Source: Thermoplasmatota archaeon
Lineage (GTDB): Archaea; Thermoplasmatota; E2; DHVEG-1
DNA: 48,537 nt
Reading direction: 5' to 3'
NCBI GenBank assembly: GCA_030619765.1
Contig: JAUXAU010000013.1
Coordinates: 1-48,537 of the forward strand
Under the pieces are notes generated by a model that saw nothing but the letters and a program-made list of their open reading frames with translations, was not told where the DNA came from and made no database searches. This document shows positions 25,019-32,620 of the stretch, piece by piece. Numbering within the stretch: the first letter of the stretch is position 1; every line of letters begins with the position of its first letter. The position numbers and the translations under genes were made by a program.

Positions 25019-25915
25019 ATGATAAAACCGTATACAGCTCTTTTCACTTCAATCGTTGCGGTTTCATTTGCAGCTATATTTATCGAAACTTTAATAGATA
25101 TATACAGTACACATCCTTTGTCCATCGCGTTTTACCGGTTGTTGTTTACCACGTTACTAATTTTGCCTTTTGTCATCTTACATAAAAAAACCAGGAGTGA
25201 ACTTAGGAATCTACCACGTTCGTCGTTGATGATTATGGTTGGTATTGGGGTAATTCTTGCTGCGCATTTTGCACTCTGGATCACTTCTCTTGAACTAACA
25301 TCTGTAGCAAGTTCAGTGTTGTTGGTTACTGCTCATCCGGTTCTTGTAGGACCGATTTCGCACTACTTCTTTAAGGAGAGACTTTCTACCATTAACACAG
25401 TTGGTATAATTTTATCGGTAATAGGGGTTAGCATACTAGTCATAGGCAACTATGGATTAGGTTCATTCACCCTGGATTCGTTAGAAGGAAACATATTAGC
25501 AATGCTTGGAGGGGTTGGAGCAGGTCTCTACATCCTCGGAGGAAGGAAGATGCGCAAGACTGTCTCTATAGCTTCGTATGCATTTGTTGTATACTCTGTT
25601 GGTACATTAGTATTATTTGTAATTTGTCTTCTTTTTAGTGCGCCTGTGCACAATTTAAATCTGCAGGTTTATGGAATTATATTAATTATGGCAGTAGTTT
25701 CAGGTATCTTTGGACATACCCTCTATAATTGGTCTTTGGAGTATGTTCGAGCTTCGGTGGCATCAGTCTTTCTCTTAGGAGAACCTATTGGTTCATCTCT
25801 TCTTGCATATGCAATTCCATGGATACATCAAATTCCGTCACAATTCACTCTCATGGGAGGAGGTGTTATTCTTTTTGGGATATATCTTACTGCGAGAAAA
25901 ACTAATGTAGTTTAG
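25019..25915 (+). CDS. DMT-superfamily permease (EamA family)
   Basis: Encodes 298 residues with ten hydrophobic segments arranged as two EamA repeats of five, the standard drug/metabolite transporter plan. Diagnostic stretches are FYRLLFTTLLILPF in the first half and LGEPIGSSLLAYAI near the end, matching the conserved LGEP-type motif. The substrate is unknown; family members export amino acids, nucleosides or metabolites. It is divergently arranged to mobB. The kinase-like gene starts 8 bases after its stop, so the two are probably co-transcribed. Confidence 0.85.
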   Translation: MIKPYTALFTSIVAVSFAAIFIETLIDIYSTHPLSIAFYRLLFTTLLILPFVILHKKTRSELRNLPRSSLMIMVGIGVILAAHFALWITSLELTSVASSVLLVTAHPVLVGPISHYFFKERLSTINTVGIILSVIGVSILVIGNYGLGSFTLDSLEGNILAMLGGVGAGLYILGGRKMRKTVSIASYAFVVYSVGTLVLFVICLLFSAPVHNLNLQVYGIILIMAVVSGIFGHTLYNWSLEYVRASVASVFLLGEPIGSSLLAYAIPWIHQIPSQFTLMGGGVILFGIYLTARKTNVV

Positions 25916-25923
25916 TTTCAATT

Positions 25924-26658
25924 ATGAGTGATGTAATAATGAAGGATATTGAAGAACTTATAAGAAACAGTACCAAATATGATGGTGCAATTGTCCAAAA
26001 GCAATTTGAAAGTAAAAAAAACACAGTAGGCTATGTGATTCTAAATGATAAACCCCGAGTATTAAAATGGTATGTACCCGGTCTCAAGACCAACATGGAA
26101 ATAGAATACACAATTTTAAAGAAAGGTTCATCCGAACTCAAAATGCCGACTCTTTTCAATAAAGATACAGATAATAACGTTATTGTAATGAGTTACATTA
26201 TTGGAAAGAACCTTTGCGACATCTTAAACGATGAAGATATTCCTTTTAATGAGAAAAACAGGATCGTATGTATGCTGGCAGAATGGTTTGTAAAATTTCA
26301 TAAACATTACCAAATTGAGGGTAGTTTTCGTATTCGTGGGGATTCTATGCTTCGAAATTTTATTCTCTCAGAACACGTGTGGGGAGTTGATTTTGAGGAA
26401 TCCCGAACTGGCAAACCTGTGGAAGATATCGCTGGAATGTGTTCCTCCATTCTTAGCACAGATCCAATGTTTACAGATGAAAAATTTCAACTTTGTAAAA
26501 ATTTTATCGAGTCATATAAAAAATCAGCCAAATGGGCTTTAGACAATATTAATGACGAAATAGCATATGCTCTTCTTGAAAAAATTCAATGGAGACCAGA
26601 GGAAGAAGAAACCCTGAGAAAGTATAACATGAGAATACGAGAACGGGGGTTACGATAA
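25924..26658 (+). CDS. Kinase-like protein (RIO/APH-type fold)
   Basis: Encodes 244 residues. RIRGDSMLRNFIL (~137-149) matches the HGDxxxxN catalytic loop with R in place of H, and GVDFEES (~156-162) stands for the DFG/DxE metal-binding segment. A lysine in RVLKWYV (~41-47) may bind ATP. Small soluble kinases of this kind occur widely in archaea, near RIO and Bud32 in relationship. The substrate is unknown. ATG 25924 and an in-frame ATG at 25939 are both possible; the first is kept because it follows the permease stop closely. Confidence 0.6.
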   Translation: MSDVIMKDIEELIRNSTKYDGAIVQKQFESKKNTVGYVILNDKPRVLKWYVPGLKTNMEIEYTILKKGSSELKMPTLFNKDTDNNVIVMSYIIGKNLCDILNDEDIPFNEKNRIVCMLAEWFVKFHKHYQIEGSFRIRGDSMLRNFILSEHVWGVDFEESRTGKPVEDIAGMCSSILSTDPMFTDEKFQLCKNFIESYKKSAKWALDNINDEIAYALLEKIQWRPEEEETLRKYNMRIRERGLR

Positions 26659-26706
26659 ACAACTTGGTCATAATTTTTAAATAGACCCGATTATATCCGT
26701 GGACCG

Positions 26707-27102
26707 ATGTTTATGGGGAAGCGAAAACTGATACCGATTTTTGCGTTGATTGTACTTTTAGTAGGCAGCCTATCTTCCATCTATGTCTACGCGACAACAA
26801 TTAATTCAGAATATATCAATGTAAACGACAGAGATTACACCATTGATCAATTATTGTTTATTGGTGAAGAAAGAACAATTGAGACCTATACGGGTATTGC
26901 TCTTGATGATCTTATAGTTAAAATTGGAGTTTCTAATCCAGAAAAACATGAATATACCATAATCGCAGCGGATGCATATCAAAAAACAGTGAAATGGGAA
27001 AATATGAAAAATGGTCTTTTAACAAAAAATAGGGAATCAATATTTTCTGATTTGCCGAAGTCATTTAGAGTTAGAGATATTGTAAAAATCGAGGTGATAT
27101 AA
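26707..27102 (+). CDS. Secreted small domain resembling the sulfite-oxidase molybdopterin fold
   Basis: Encodes 131 residues. A signal peptide or anchor spans ~7-29. The mature ~95 residues contain YTGIALDDLIVKIGVSNPEK, followed by a YTIIAADAYQKTV strand pair and SFRVRDIVKIEVI at the end. This order (TGV-L-DLL, then DxY/DGY, then V-x-I) resembles the oxidoreductase molybdopterin-binding domain in truncated form; no cofactor Cys is present, so it would be non-catalytic. A TTTTTAAATA box (~26677-26686) precedes ATG 26707 by about 26 bases. It is the first gene of the aldehyde oxidoreductase unit and stops one base before the next ATG. Assignment is tentative. Confidence 0.5.
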   Translation: MFMGKRKLIPIFALIVLLVGSLSSIYVYATTINSEYINVNDRDYTIDQLLFIGEERTIETYTGIALDDLIVKIGVSNPEKHEYTIIAADAYQKTVKWENMKNGLLTKNRESIFSDLPKSFRVRDIVKIEVI

Positions 27103-27762
27103 ATGGAGAAAATGAAACTAATAGCAGGAATACTTGTATTTGGTTCATTATGGGGATTTTCAGAATGCATTATCGGCTCTGCATTGCATGATGCTGGACT
27201 TCCTGCAGGCGCTATTATGACGGGTTTGTTTGCTGTTGTTTTAATGATGATGAGTAGAATGCTGTACAAGCAGCGTGGAATGCAGATTGGAATGGGTATA
27301 GTTGCAGGGACGCTACGATTGTTCAGCCCTTTTGGAGGTAATGTAGGCTATTTTATATGTTCGGCAATAGCAATAATGGCTGAAGGGATGATATTTGAAC
27401 TAATATGGTACAACATGTCCCTAGATTTGAATGAACTGAAACCTCTTAAGATAAGTAGTAGTATGGGTATCGTTACCGCCTATTGTTGTTATGTTGGTGG
27501 ATATATTGTTACTCAAATTCTGACACCAGTACTTTCTTCTGCAGGCTTCCATATTGTAAACCTTATTGTTTTCATACCCCAGATGCTAGCGACCGGACTT
27601 TTAGCAGCTCTAATTGGTGGAGTAGTGGTGCCCGTGATACTACTACTTAAAAAACTTGATATTACGGTCAAAGATCGCTTGTACTATCCAACAACTATTG
27701 GTGTTTCTATTTTGTGTTGGTTTATAGTCATTGCAAATACAATACTTATATCGAGCACTTAG
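27103..27762 (+). CDS. Membrane protein of the oxidoreductase operon, ECF S-component-like
   Basis: Encodes 219 residues with about six transmembrane segments. The first segment contains GSLWGFSECIIGS followed by a short loop, ALHDAGLPAGAIMTGLFAV, a layout reminiscent of substrate-binding components of ECF transporters, but this is not a firm match. GAGGTGATATAA provides a textbook ribosome site 4-12 bases before ATG, inside the end of the previous gene. Its place between a secreted Mo-fold-like protein and a ferredoxin suggests import of a metal oxyanion or vitamin for the oxidoreductase, or a membrane anchor. Function is inference. Confidence 0.5.
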   Translation: MEKMKLIAGILVFGSLWGFSECIIGSALHDAGLPAGAIMTGLFAVVLMMMSRMLYKQRGMQIGMGIVAGTLRLFSPFGGNVGYFICSAIAIMAEGMIFELIWYNMSLDLNELKPLKISSSMGIVTAYCCYVGGYIVTQILTPVLSSAGFHIVNLIVFIPQMLATGLLAALIGGVVVPVILLLKKLDITVKDRLYYPTTIGVSILCWFIVIANTILISST

Positions 27763-27774
27763 GGAAAAAATATT

Positions 27775-28224
27775 ATGGAAAGACCTACAACTGTCAAGAT
27801 ATTGAAATTCTACCCTGAGAAATGTAATGGATGTTTGGACTGTGAAAGTGCCTGCTCAATGATACATTTCAAGACAAAAAATGGTGGAGAACAATCAGCG
27901 ATCCACATCTTCAAAAAAGGGAGCAGTTATCAGATGCATGTCTGCGATCAACGGGGCCTCTGTCTTGATATGTGCCCTGTGAGAGCACTTGCGAGGAAAA
28001 AAAATGGTATTGTTTGGCTTGATAAAAACACCTGCATTGGTTGCCAAGCATGCGTAGGTTTCTGTCCCATTGGTGCAATGAGAAAATCAGATGTGAGAAT
28101 TGAGCCATTTAAATGTATCTCATGTGGTGCATGTGTTCGTGCATGCCCAGAGGGAGCACTTGAACTTGTCGAAAGGAAAATTGATGATATAAAAGAAGTG
28201 GTTTACCATAAACAGGGTGTGTAA
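27775..28224 (+). CDS. Polyferredoxin partner of aldehyde:ferredoxin oxidoreductase
   Basis: Encodes 149 residues. Four cysteine groups are visible: C17-x2-C-x2-C-x3-C (CNGCLDCESACS), CDQRGLCLDMCPVRAL, CIGCQACVGFCPIGAM and CISCGACVRACPEGAL. They can hold up to four [4Fe-4S] clusters and pass electrons to or from the oxidoreductase. It starts 12 bases after the membrane protein, and its stop lies 2 bases before the catalytic subunit start, so translation is coupled. The layout matches the HycB-like electron-transfer subunits that accompany long AOR-family enzymes. Confidence 0.88.
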   Translation: MERPTTVKILKFYPEKCNGCLDCESACSMIHFKTKNGGEQSAIHIFKKGSSYQMHVCDQRGLCLDMCPVRALARKKNGIVWLDKNTCIGCQACVGFCPIGAMRKSDVRIEPFKCISCGACVRACPEGALELVERKIDDIKEVVYHKQGV

Positions 28225-28226
28225 GC

Positions 28227-30548
28227 ATGGCAAAGGGACAGATTTCAATCGAAGACTACGATACAGGTAATACCCGACATAAATGGGACACAAATAAGTT
28301 AAAATCAGTACATAAAATTATAACTAAATATGATTACAAAAAAGGAGAAGTTCAGCGAGGTTATGCCAATCGCACACTTTATGTAAATCTTAGTACAGGT
28401 GCGATTAATGAAAAACCTGTTACCGAAGATATGAAAAAGAAATTCACAGGTGGTCGTGGTTTTGGATTAAAACTGTTGTGGGATTCTATTAAACCAACAA
28501 CAAGATGGAATAGTGAAGAAAATGAATTGATTATCACAACGGGGCCATTATGCGGGACTACACAATATCCTGGATCTGGTAAATCATTGTGTCTTACAAT
28601 TTCTCCATCCTCCAATATAATCTGTGATAGTAATGTCGGAGGGTTTTTCGGACCGTATCTTAAATTTTCAGGTTTCGATGCAATTGAATTACAAGGAAAA
28701 GCTAAAGAAGATGTTGTGGTGGTTATCGATGGTGAAAAAGGGAGAGTTACCGTTGAAACAGCTTCACTGGAAGAAACAAATTCACATTTACTTAATGAGC
28801 AACTTACGCATATGTATGCCTCTGAAGGCACTGATAAATCTCGGCAGAAGGTTTCGGTTATTTCTTCTGGAACCGGGGCTGAGCATAGCTGGTGGGGCTG
28901 TCTAAACTTTTCATTTTATGATATCCGGAGAAAAGTTCCACGAATGAAACAAGCAGGACGAGGGGGGCTTGGAACGGTACTAAGAGACAAGAAAATCAAA
29001 GCGATTGTTGTCAAGGTTGAGAAAATTGACGGCGTTTCAAATCATCCTGCCGATCCTTTAACTCTTGCCCAGATTGGCACTAAGATTCATAAGGAAATTA
29101 GGGATCTTGACAGATATCAATGTAATATGCGTACTGTGGGAACAGGGCATCTTGTGGAGATCATGGATGCGTATGACTTGCTCCCTACAGAGAATTACCG
29201 ATTCGGATCTTTTCCAAAGGCTTCAAAGATTTACTCACCAGAGTTTTACAAGCTTTTTACAAAAATTATTCCTGATGGTTGCTGGCATGGATGTACACTT
29301 GCCTGCTCTAAAACAGTTGATGGTTTCACGGTGAAGACTGGGCCATATAAGAGGCAAAAAGTAACAGTTGATGGACCCGAATATGAGACTATTGCCTGCG
29401 GGGCGAATATGGGCCTGTGGGATCCATTGTGGATTCTTGAGTTCAACTTTTATTGTGATACCTATGGTATTGATACCATATCAACTGGTACTGCCATCGC
29501 CTTCTACATGGAGATGTATGAGTATGATATACTAAATAAAGAACGTTGCGACGGATTAGAACTTTGTTTTGGAAATGCAGAGGCTGTCCTAGAATTTTTA
29601 CATAGAATGGCACGAGGTGATAAAGGAGAGTTTGTATCTGTTGCTGCAAAAGGAATTCGAAGAGTAAAAGATTGGCTTATCAAAAAAGGATGGGGAGATC
29701 CAAAACTTATTGAAGAATGTGGTATGGAAAGTAAAGGACTTGAATACTCAGAGTATGTTACAAAGGAGTCCCTTGCCATGCAAGGAGGATATGGTTTAAC
29801 ATTAAAGGGCCCTCAGCATGATGAGGCTTGGCTTATTTTCATGGACATGGTAAACAATGCTATTCCAACATTTGCAGATAAAGCAGAAGCACTCCATTAC
29901 TTCCCCATGTGGAGAACATGGTTTGGACTTAACGGTCTTTGTAAACTTCCATGGAATGATATAGAACCAGCAAATAATGCAGAAACCGATGAGCCGTCTA
30001 AAGTGCCCGAACACGTTCAAAATTATGTTGATTATCAAAACGCTGTAACAGGTTGGAATGTAGATAAGGAGGAAATAATACTGCAGAGCGAGCGATGTTA
30101 CAACTGGCAAAGAGCTATGAATGTATGGATGGGGCGAGGGCAGAGAAAGGATGATTGGATACCGTATCGTTCAATGGGGCCAGTTACTGAAATGGAATAT
30201 TTATCCAGAAAAGAGAGATATGACAAACAACTAATTGAAAAACTAGGAATAACAGAAAAAGAAGTAGAAAAGATGGATATGAAGGAAAAAATAAAGATTC
30301 TTTACGATTTTCGTCGAGATCAATATCAAAAACTAGCTGATGCTGTATACTATCGAAGAGGATGGACTCCCAATGGCGTTCCAACTCCACAGAAAATGAA
30401 ACAGCTTGGAATGGATGATCCAAAGATGTTGAAAATTCTTCAACAAAAGATAGATGAGGATGAAAAAACAGGTTTAAATGTATGGGGAGGAAACTACAAT
30501 AAAAGAGAAAAACCACCTAGCAAAGATCATAAATATTGGGAGAAGTGA
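28227..30548 (+). CDS. Aldehyde:ferredoxin oxidoreductase family, tungsten/molybdenum enzyme
   Basis: Encodes 773 residues, longer than the ~600 of classical AOR. The first ~50 residues are an extra basic segment. NRTLYVNLSTGAINEKPVT and GGRGFGLKLLWD (~74-85) begin the AOR N-terminal domain; GPLCGTTQYPGSGKS and GRGGLGTVLRDKKIKAIVV are family blocks. The proximal cluster ligands are Cys352, Cys356 and Cys360 (GCWHGCTLACS, spacing CX3CX3C rather than the usual CX2CX3C) with Cys572 (NGLCKLPW) as likely fourth ligand. The enzyme probably oxidises aldehydes or reduces acids with electrons exchanged via the polyferredoxin. Exact substrate is unknown; bispterin tungsten is inferred from the family. 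Confidence 0.85.
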   Translation: MAKGQISIEDYDTGNTRHKWDTNKLKSVHKIITKYDYKKGEVQRGYANRTLYVNLSTGAINEKPVTEDMKKKFTGGRGFGLKLLWDSIKPTTRWNSEENELIITTGPLCGTTQYPGSGKSLCLTISPSSNIICDSNVGGFFGPYLKFSGFDAIELQGKAKEDVVVVIDGEKGRVTVETASLEETNSHLLNEQLTHMYASEGTDKSRQKVSVISSGTGAEHSWWGCLNFSFYDIRRKVPRMKQAGRGGLGTVLRDKKIKAIVVKVEKIDGVSNHPADPLTLAQIGTKIHKEIRDLDRYQCNMRTVGTGHLVEIMDAYDLLPTENYRFGSFPKASKIYSPEFYKLFTKIIPDGCWHGCTLACSKTVDGFTVKTGPYKRQKVTVDGPEYETIACGANMGLWDPLWILEFNFYCDTYGIDTISTGTAIAFYMEMYEYDILNKERCDGLELCFGNAEAVLEFLHRMARGDKGEFVSVAAKGIRRVKDWLIKKGWGDPKLIEECGMESKGLEYSEYVTKESLAMQGGYGLTLKGPQHDEAWLIFMDMVNNAIPTFADKAEALHYFPMWRTWFGLNGLCKLPWNDIEPANNAETDEPSKVPEHVQNYVDYQNAVTGWNVDKEEIILQSERCYNWQRAMNVWMGRGQRKDDWIPYRSMGPVTEMEYLSRKERYDKQLIEKLGITEKEVEKMDMKEKIKILYDFRRDQYQKLADAVYYRRGWTPNGVPTPQKMKQLGMDDPKMLKILQQKIDEDEKTGLNVWGGNYNKREKPPSKDHKYWEK

Positions 30549-30673
30549 CCGGAAGGATTGATATAGCTTACTTAGTTTTGATTCAGTTTTTTCACATATA
30601 TTGAATCGTCTTTTACAATTTTCCGGAAGAAGATAATATTTGGATAATACAATATTAAGATAATATAATAAGA
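30549..30673. other. Spacer after the oxidoreductase operon
   Basis: No gene is seen. CCGGAAG occurs at ~30549-30556 and again at ~30622-30628. GATTCA and TGAATC around 30580-30607 could form a hairpin with a T-run (GTTTTTT) in the loop, which may terminate the operon. Confidence 0.35.
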
Positions 30674-30681
30674 TTTATATA
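30674..30681 (+). promoter_or_regulatory. TATA box of RNA candidate 2
   Basis: TTTATATA is centred near 30677.5. A start ~26 bases downstream (30703-30704) coincides with the base before the 12-bp stem at 30705. Confidence 0.5.
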
Positions 30682-30702
30682 CTGGTATGTACAATATGTA
30701 TA

Positions 30703-30787
30703 TCAGAGAATGGGGGAAAGAAATTTTTAAATCACATCTCCTCACCACCTCACTAAATCCCCATTCTCTCCTTAAATGATTTTTAAA
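30703..30787 (+). ncRNA. Structured RNA candidate 2, terminal stem with CTCCTC/CACCTC loop
   Basis: AGAGAATGGGGG (30705-30716) pairs with TCCCCATTCTCT (30758-30769): 11 standard pairs and one G-U. The 41-base loop (30717-30757) has a single G and contains TCTCCTCACCACCTCACT, so it should be unpaired; CACCTC is the core of the 16S anti-Shine-Dalgarno end and complements GAGGTG. The 5-prime end predicted from the TATA box coincides with the stem. After the stem CTTAAATGATTTTTAAAG may terminate. No ORF fits. The plan matches candidate 1 but the primary sequence differs. It could act by binding ribosome sites; a role with the upstream operon (which has a GAGGTGATAT site) is speculation. Confidence 0.5.
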
Positions 30788-30900
30788 GATTTAGTATTTG
30801 GAAGATATAGTTCTAGCCCTTTTATGTCTTTTCAAAAATTCAAAAGATAGACCTCATATCCATTATAAAAATCTTATATCAAAATTTAAAAAAAATGCCT

Positions 30901-32061
30901 TCATTGATAGGATGATTTCTCTGATTCTACAGTCCATGATCTCTCACACACATATAAGTTTACACCCACATGTGTTAAACATACTTTATAGACAACCTCA
31001 GGATCGGTTGGTACACGTGTTGAACAAAGCTCTATAGTATAAGAAAGAATCCCTCGTTTTCCATATAACCAATTCTCAGAAGTTCCAAGATTACCACCAT
31101 ATCGTGGAATAATATATTGCCTACCCGTGATGAGATCGTACTTATTTATCTTGGACATGTTTTCACCAATTGAAATGAAAAGATCTTCCTGCGGAGTAGG
31201 TTTACTTGTATGCGTCCAAGGATAAAACATAACTTCACTATACGAATGATAGGATAAGGAAATGTTAATATCCTGTGTCTCTACAAAATTTTTAACAGCA
31301 CGGGTTTCATTTTCAGAAAAGGGTCTTTCGCCTCGGTAGTTGGGGCTTGAATCTAGTATGTTAAATGCAAGATGATAACTTCTTGGAAAGATGTAGTATA
31401 AATACCATTTATATCCATAGTTTCTGTTTAAATTAACTCCATAGGATGTAATTTCTTTATTAAATCCAAAGGGACCATAATTAGGGGCACAATTTTTTCT
31501 TGTATTAGCCTCAACACCATCTGGACTGACCATAGGAATCAAAAAAATCTGAGTATTGTTGATAACTTCCCTCACTCTGTCTTCGGAAGGATCTTCATCA
31601 ACTAGGCCATCACCATCATTATCAAATCCATCAATCGGATCTTCATTTACAAACCCATCTCCATCATCATCGGTGTTTTCCTTACTATAGTTTTCAACCA
31701 TGTGCTGAATAAAAAAAATCAATATTTCAAAGGATGGCTTTTCATTACCGTGATGGGCACCCATAAGTAAAACACCAGATTCATCTTCGTTTTCATCTAC
31801 GTTATCTGAAAGTTTTACCATCCAAATATCTCTTCCTTCATATGTTTTGCCAATTGAATCGAGAGACATTATATCAGAATAACTATCTTTTAGATCATGA
31901 AGTAGATCTGTCATTTCTTGATAAGTGAAATAATGATATGGATCATTGGCATTACTACTATTAGATTGGGAAATAACCAAAATTGGAAATACAGCAGTTA
32001 GTAAAAATATGCAGAGTATTAAATAAATTAATCCTTTTTTAAGGAAGGAATTTTTATTCAT
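30901..32061 (-). CDS. Secreted M14 zinc carboxypeptidase with calcium-type insert
   Basis: Encodes 386 residues from ATG 32061, preceded by GGGGAT and a TATATATA box (~32095-32104); the frame opens earlier but those residues lie in the promoter. A signal peptide or anchor covers ~8-33. M14 features: HHGNEKPSFE (HxxE zinc ligands), SLSYHSYSE (third ligand His), and YTIELCS (catalytic Glu). An insert soon after the HxxE block holds two acidic runs, DDDGDGFVNEDP and DNDGDGLVDEDP, resembling thrombospondin type-3/EF-type calcium loops. It releases C-terminal amino acids from peptides outside the cell and fits with the C25 endopeptidases. Confidence 0.88.
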   Translation of the reverse strand: MNKNSFLKKGLIYLILCIFLLTAVFPILVISQSNSSNANDPYHYFTYQEMTDLLHDLKDSYSDIMSLDSIGKTYEGRDIWMVKLSDNVDENEDESGVLLMGAHHGNEKPSFEILIFFIQHMVENYSKENTDDDGDGFVNEDPIDGFDNDGDGLVDEDPSEDRVREVINNTQIFLIPMVSPDGVEANTRKNCAPNYGPFGFNKEITSYGVNLNRNYGYKWYLYYIFPRSYHLAFNILDSSPNYRGERPFSENETRAVKNFVETQDINISLSYHSYSEVMFYPWTHTSKPTPQEDLFISIGENMSKINKYDLITGRQYIIPRYGGNLGTSENWLYGKRGILSYTIELCSTRVPTDPEVVYKVCLTHVGVNLYVCERSWTVESEKSSYQ

Positions 32062-32139
32062 TACAGATATCCCCAAATATATTATTACAGATGTACCATA
32101 TATAAGTCTTTTGAAATCCGTGTTTAGAAATATTTCCAT

Positions 32140-32238
32140 TCAAAATAAAACTAGTTCACCTGCGAGTATCTTTGCGAGTATGATAAAAGTTGAAATAGCA
32201 ATGAGCAGAGCAATAAATTGTTTTAATCCTTCATTCAT
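32140..32238 (-). CDS. Small single-helix membrane protein, 32 residues
   Basis: ATG 32238 opens MNEGLKQFIALLIAISTFII then a further twelve residues to a TGA at 32140. Residues ~8-27 form one transmembrane helix. AGGTATG lies 4 bases before the ATG, and TATA-like boxes are at ~32255-32265 and ~32270-32278 on minus. The gene shares its promoter region divergently with the zinc-ribbon gene and precedes the carboxypeptidase. Too short for usual ORF calling. No family is recognised; a regulatory or assembly peptide is possible. Confidence 0.45.
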   Translation of the reverse strand: MNEGLKQFIALLIAISTFIILAKILAGELVLF

Positions 32239-32376
32239 TTTACATACCTATAGTATGATTATATAATTCTTAATTTATATACTGTGAGAAAACATTCGGA
32301 AATAACCAAACAATCATCAATAAAACATTCAATCAGAAAAATATAAATTGATAAATTTGTTGTATTAATCTTAAGG

Positions 32377-32562
32377 ATGGAAATTACTGCTTGTCCAAAA
32401 TGTGGTAGCAAAAATATCTCCCATGGAACAATAAGAGATGGGATACTGGACGGATATGTCAATAGATATGTATGTAGGGAATGTGGTTATCAGGGCATGC
32501 CGATTATCTTCGATTCAGAAAAAGAATACAAGGCCTTTTTAAAAAGTATTAGAGATAGCTAG
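32377..32562 (+). CDS. Small zinc-ribbon protein
   Basis: Encodes 61 residues. TACPKCGSKNISHGTI (~4-19) and VCRECGYQGMP (~32-42) carry two C-x2-C pairs that make one zinc ribbon, followed by a short acidic helix (DSEKEYKAFLKSI). A TATA box (AATATAAATTG, ~32339-32349) lies about 30 bases before ATG 32377. Such proteins are common in archaea; nucleic-acid or protein binding is likely but the partner is unknown. Confidence 0.7.
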   Translation: MEITACPKCGSKNISHGTIRDGILDGYVNRYVCRECGYQGMPIIFDSEKEYKAFLKSIRDS

Positions 32563-32620
32563 AGATCTACCATTAAATAAATATAAAAAAAGGATAGAAA
32601 AGAAGTAGTTTTTAATTATA

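Noticed and set aside
30549-30673. Extra RNA gene from the CCGGAAG repeats
   Set aside because: The repeated heptamer is partly self-complementary and isolated; pairing is short and no promoter stands at the expected distance.
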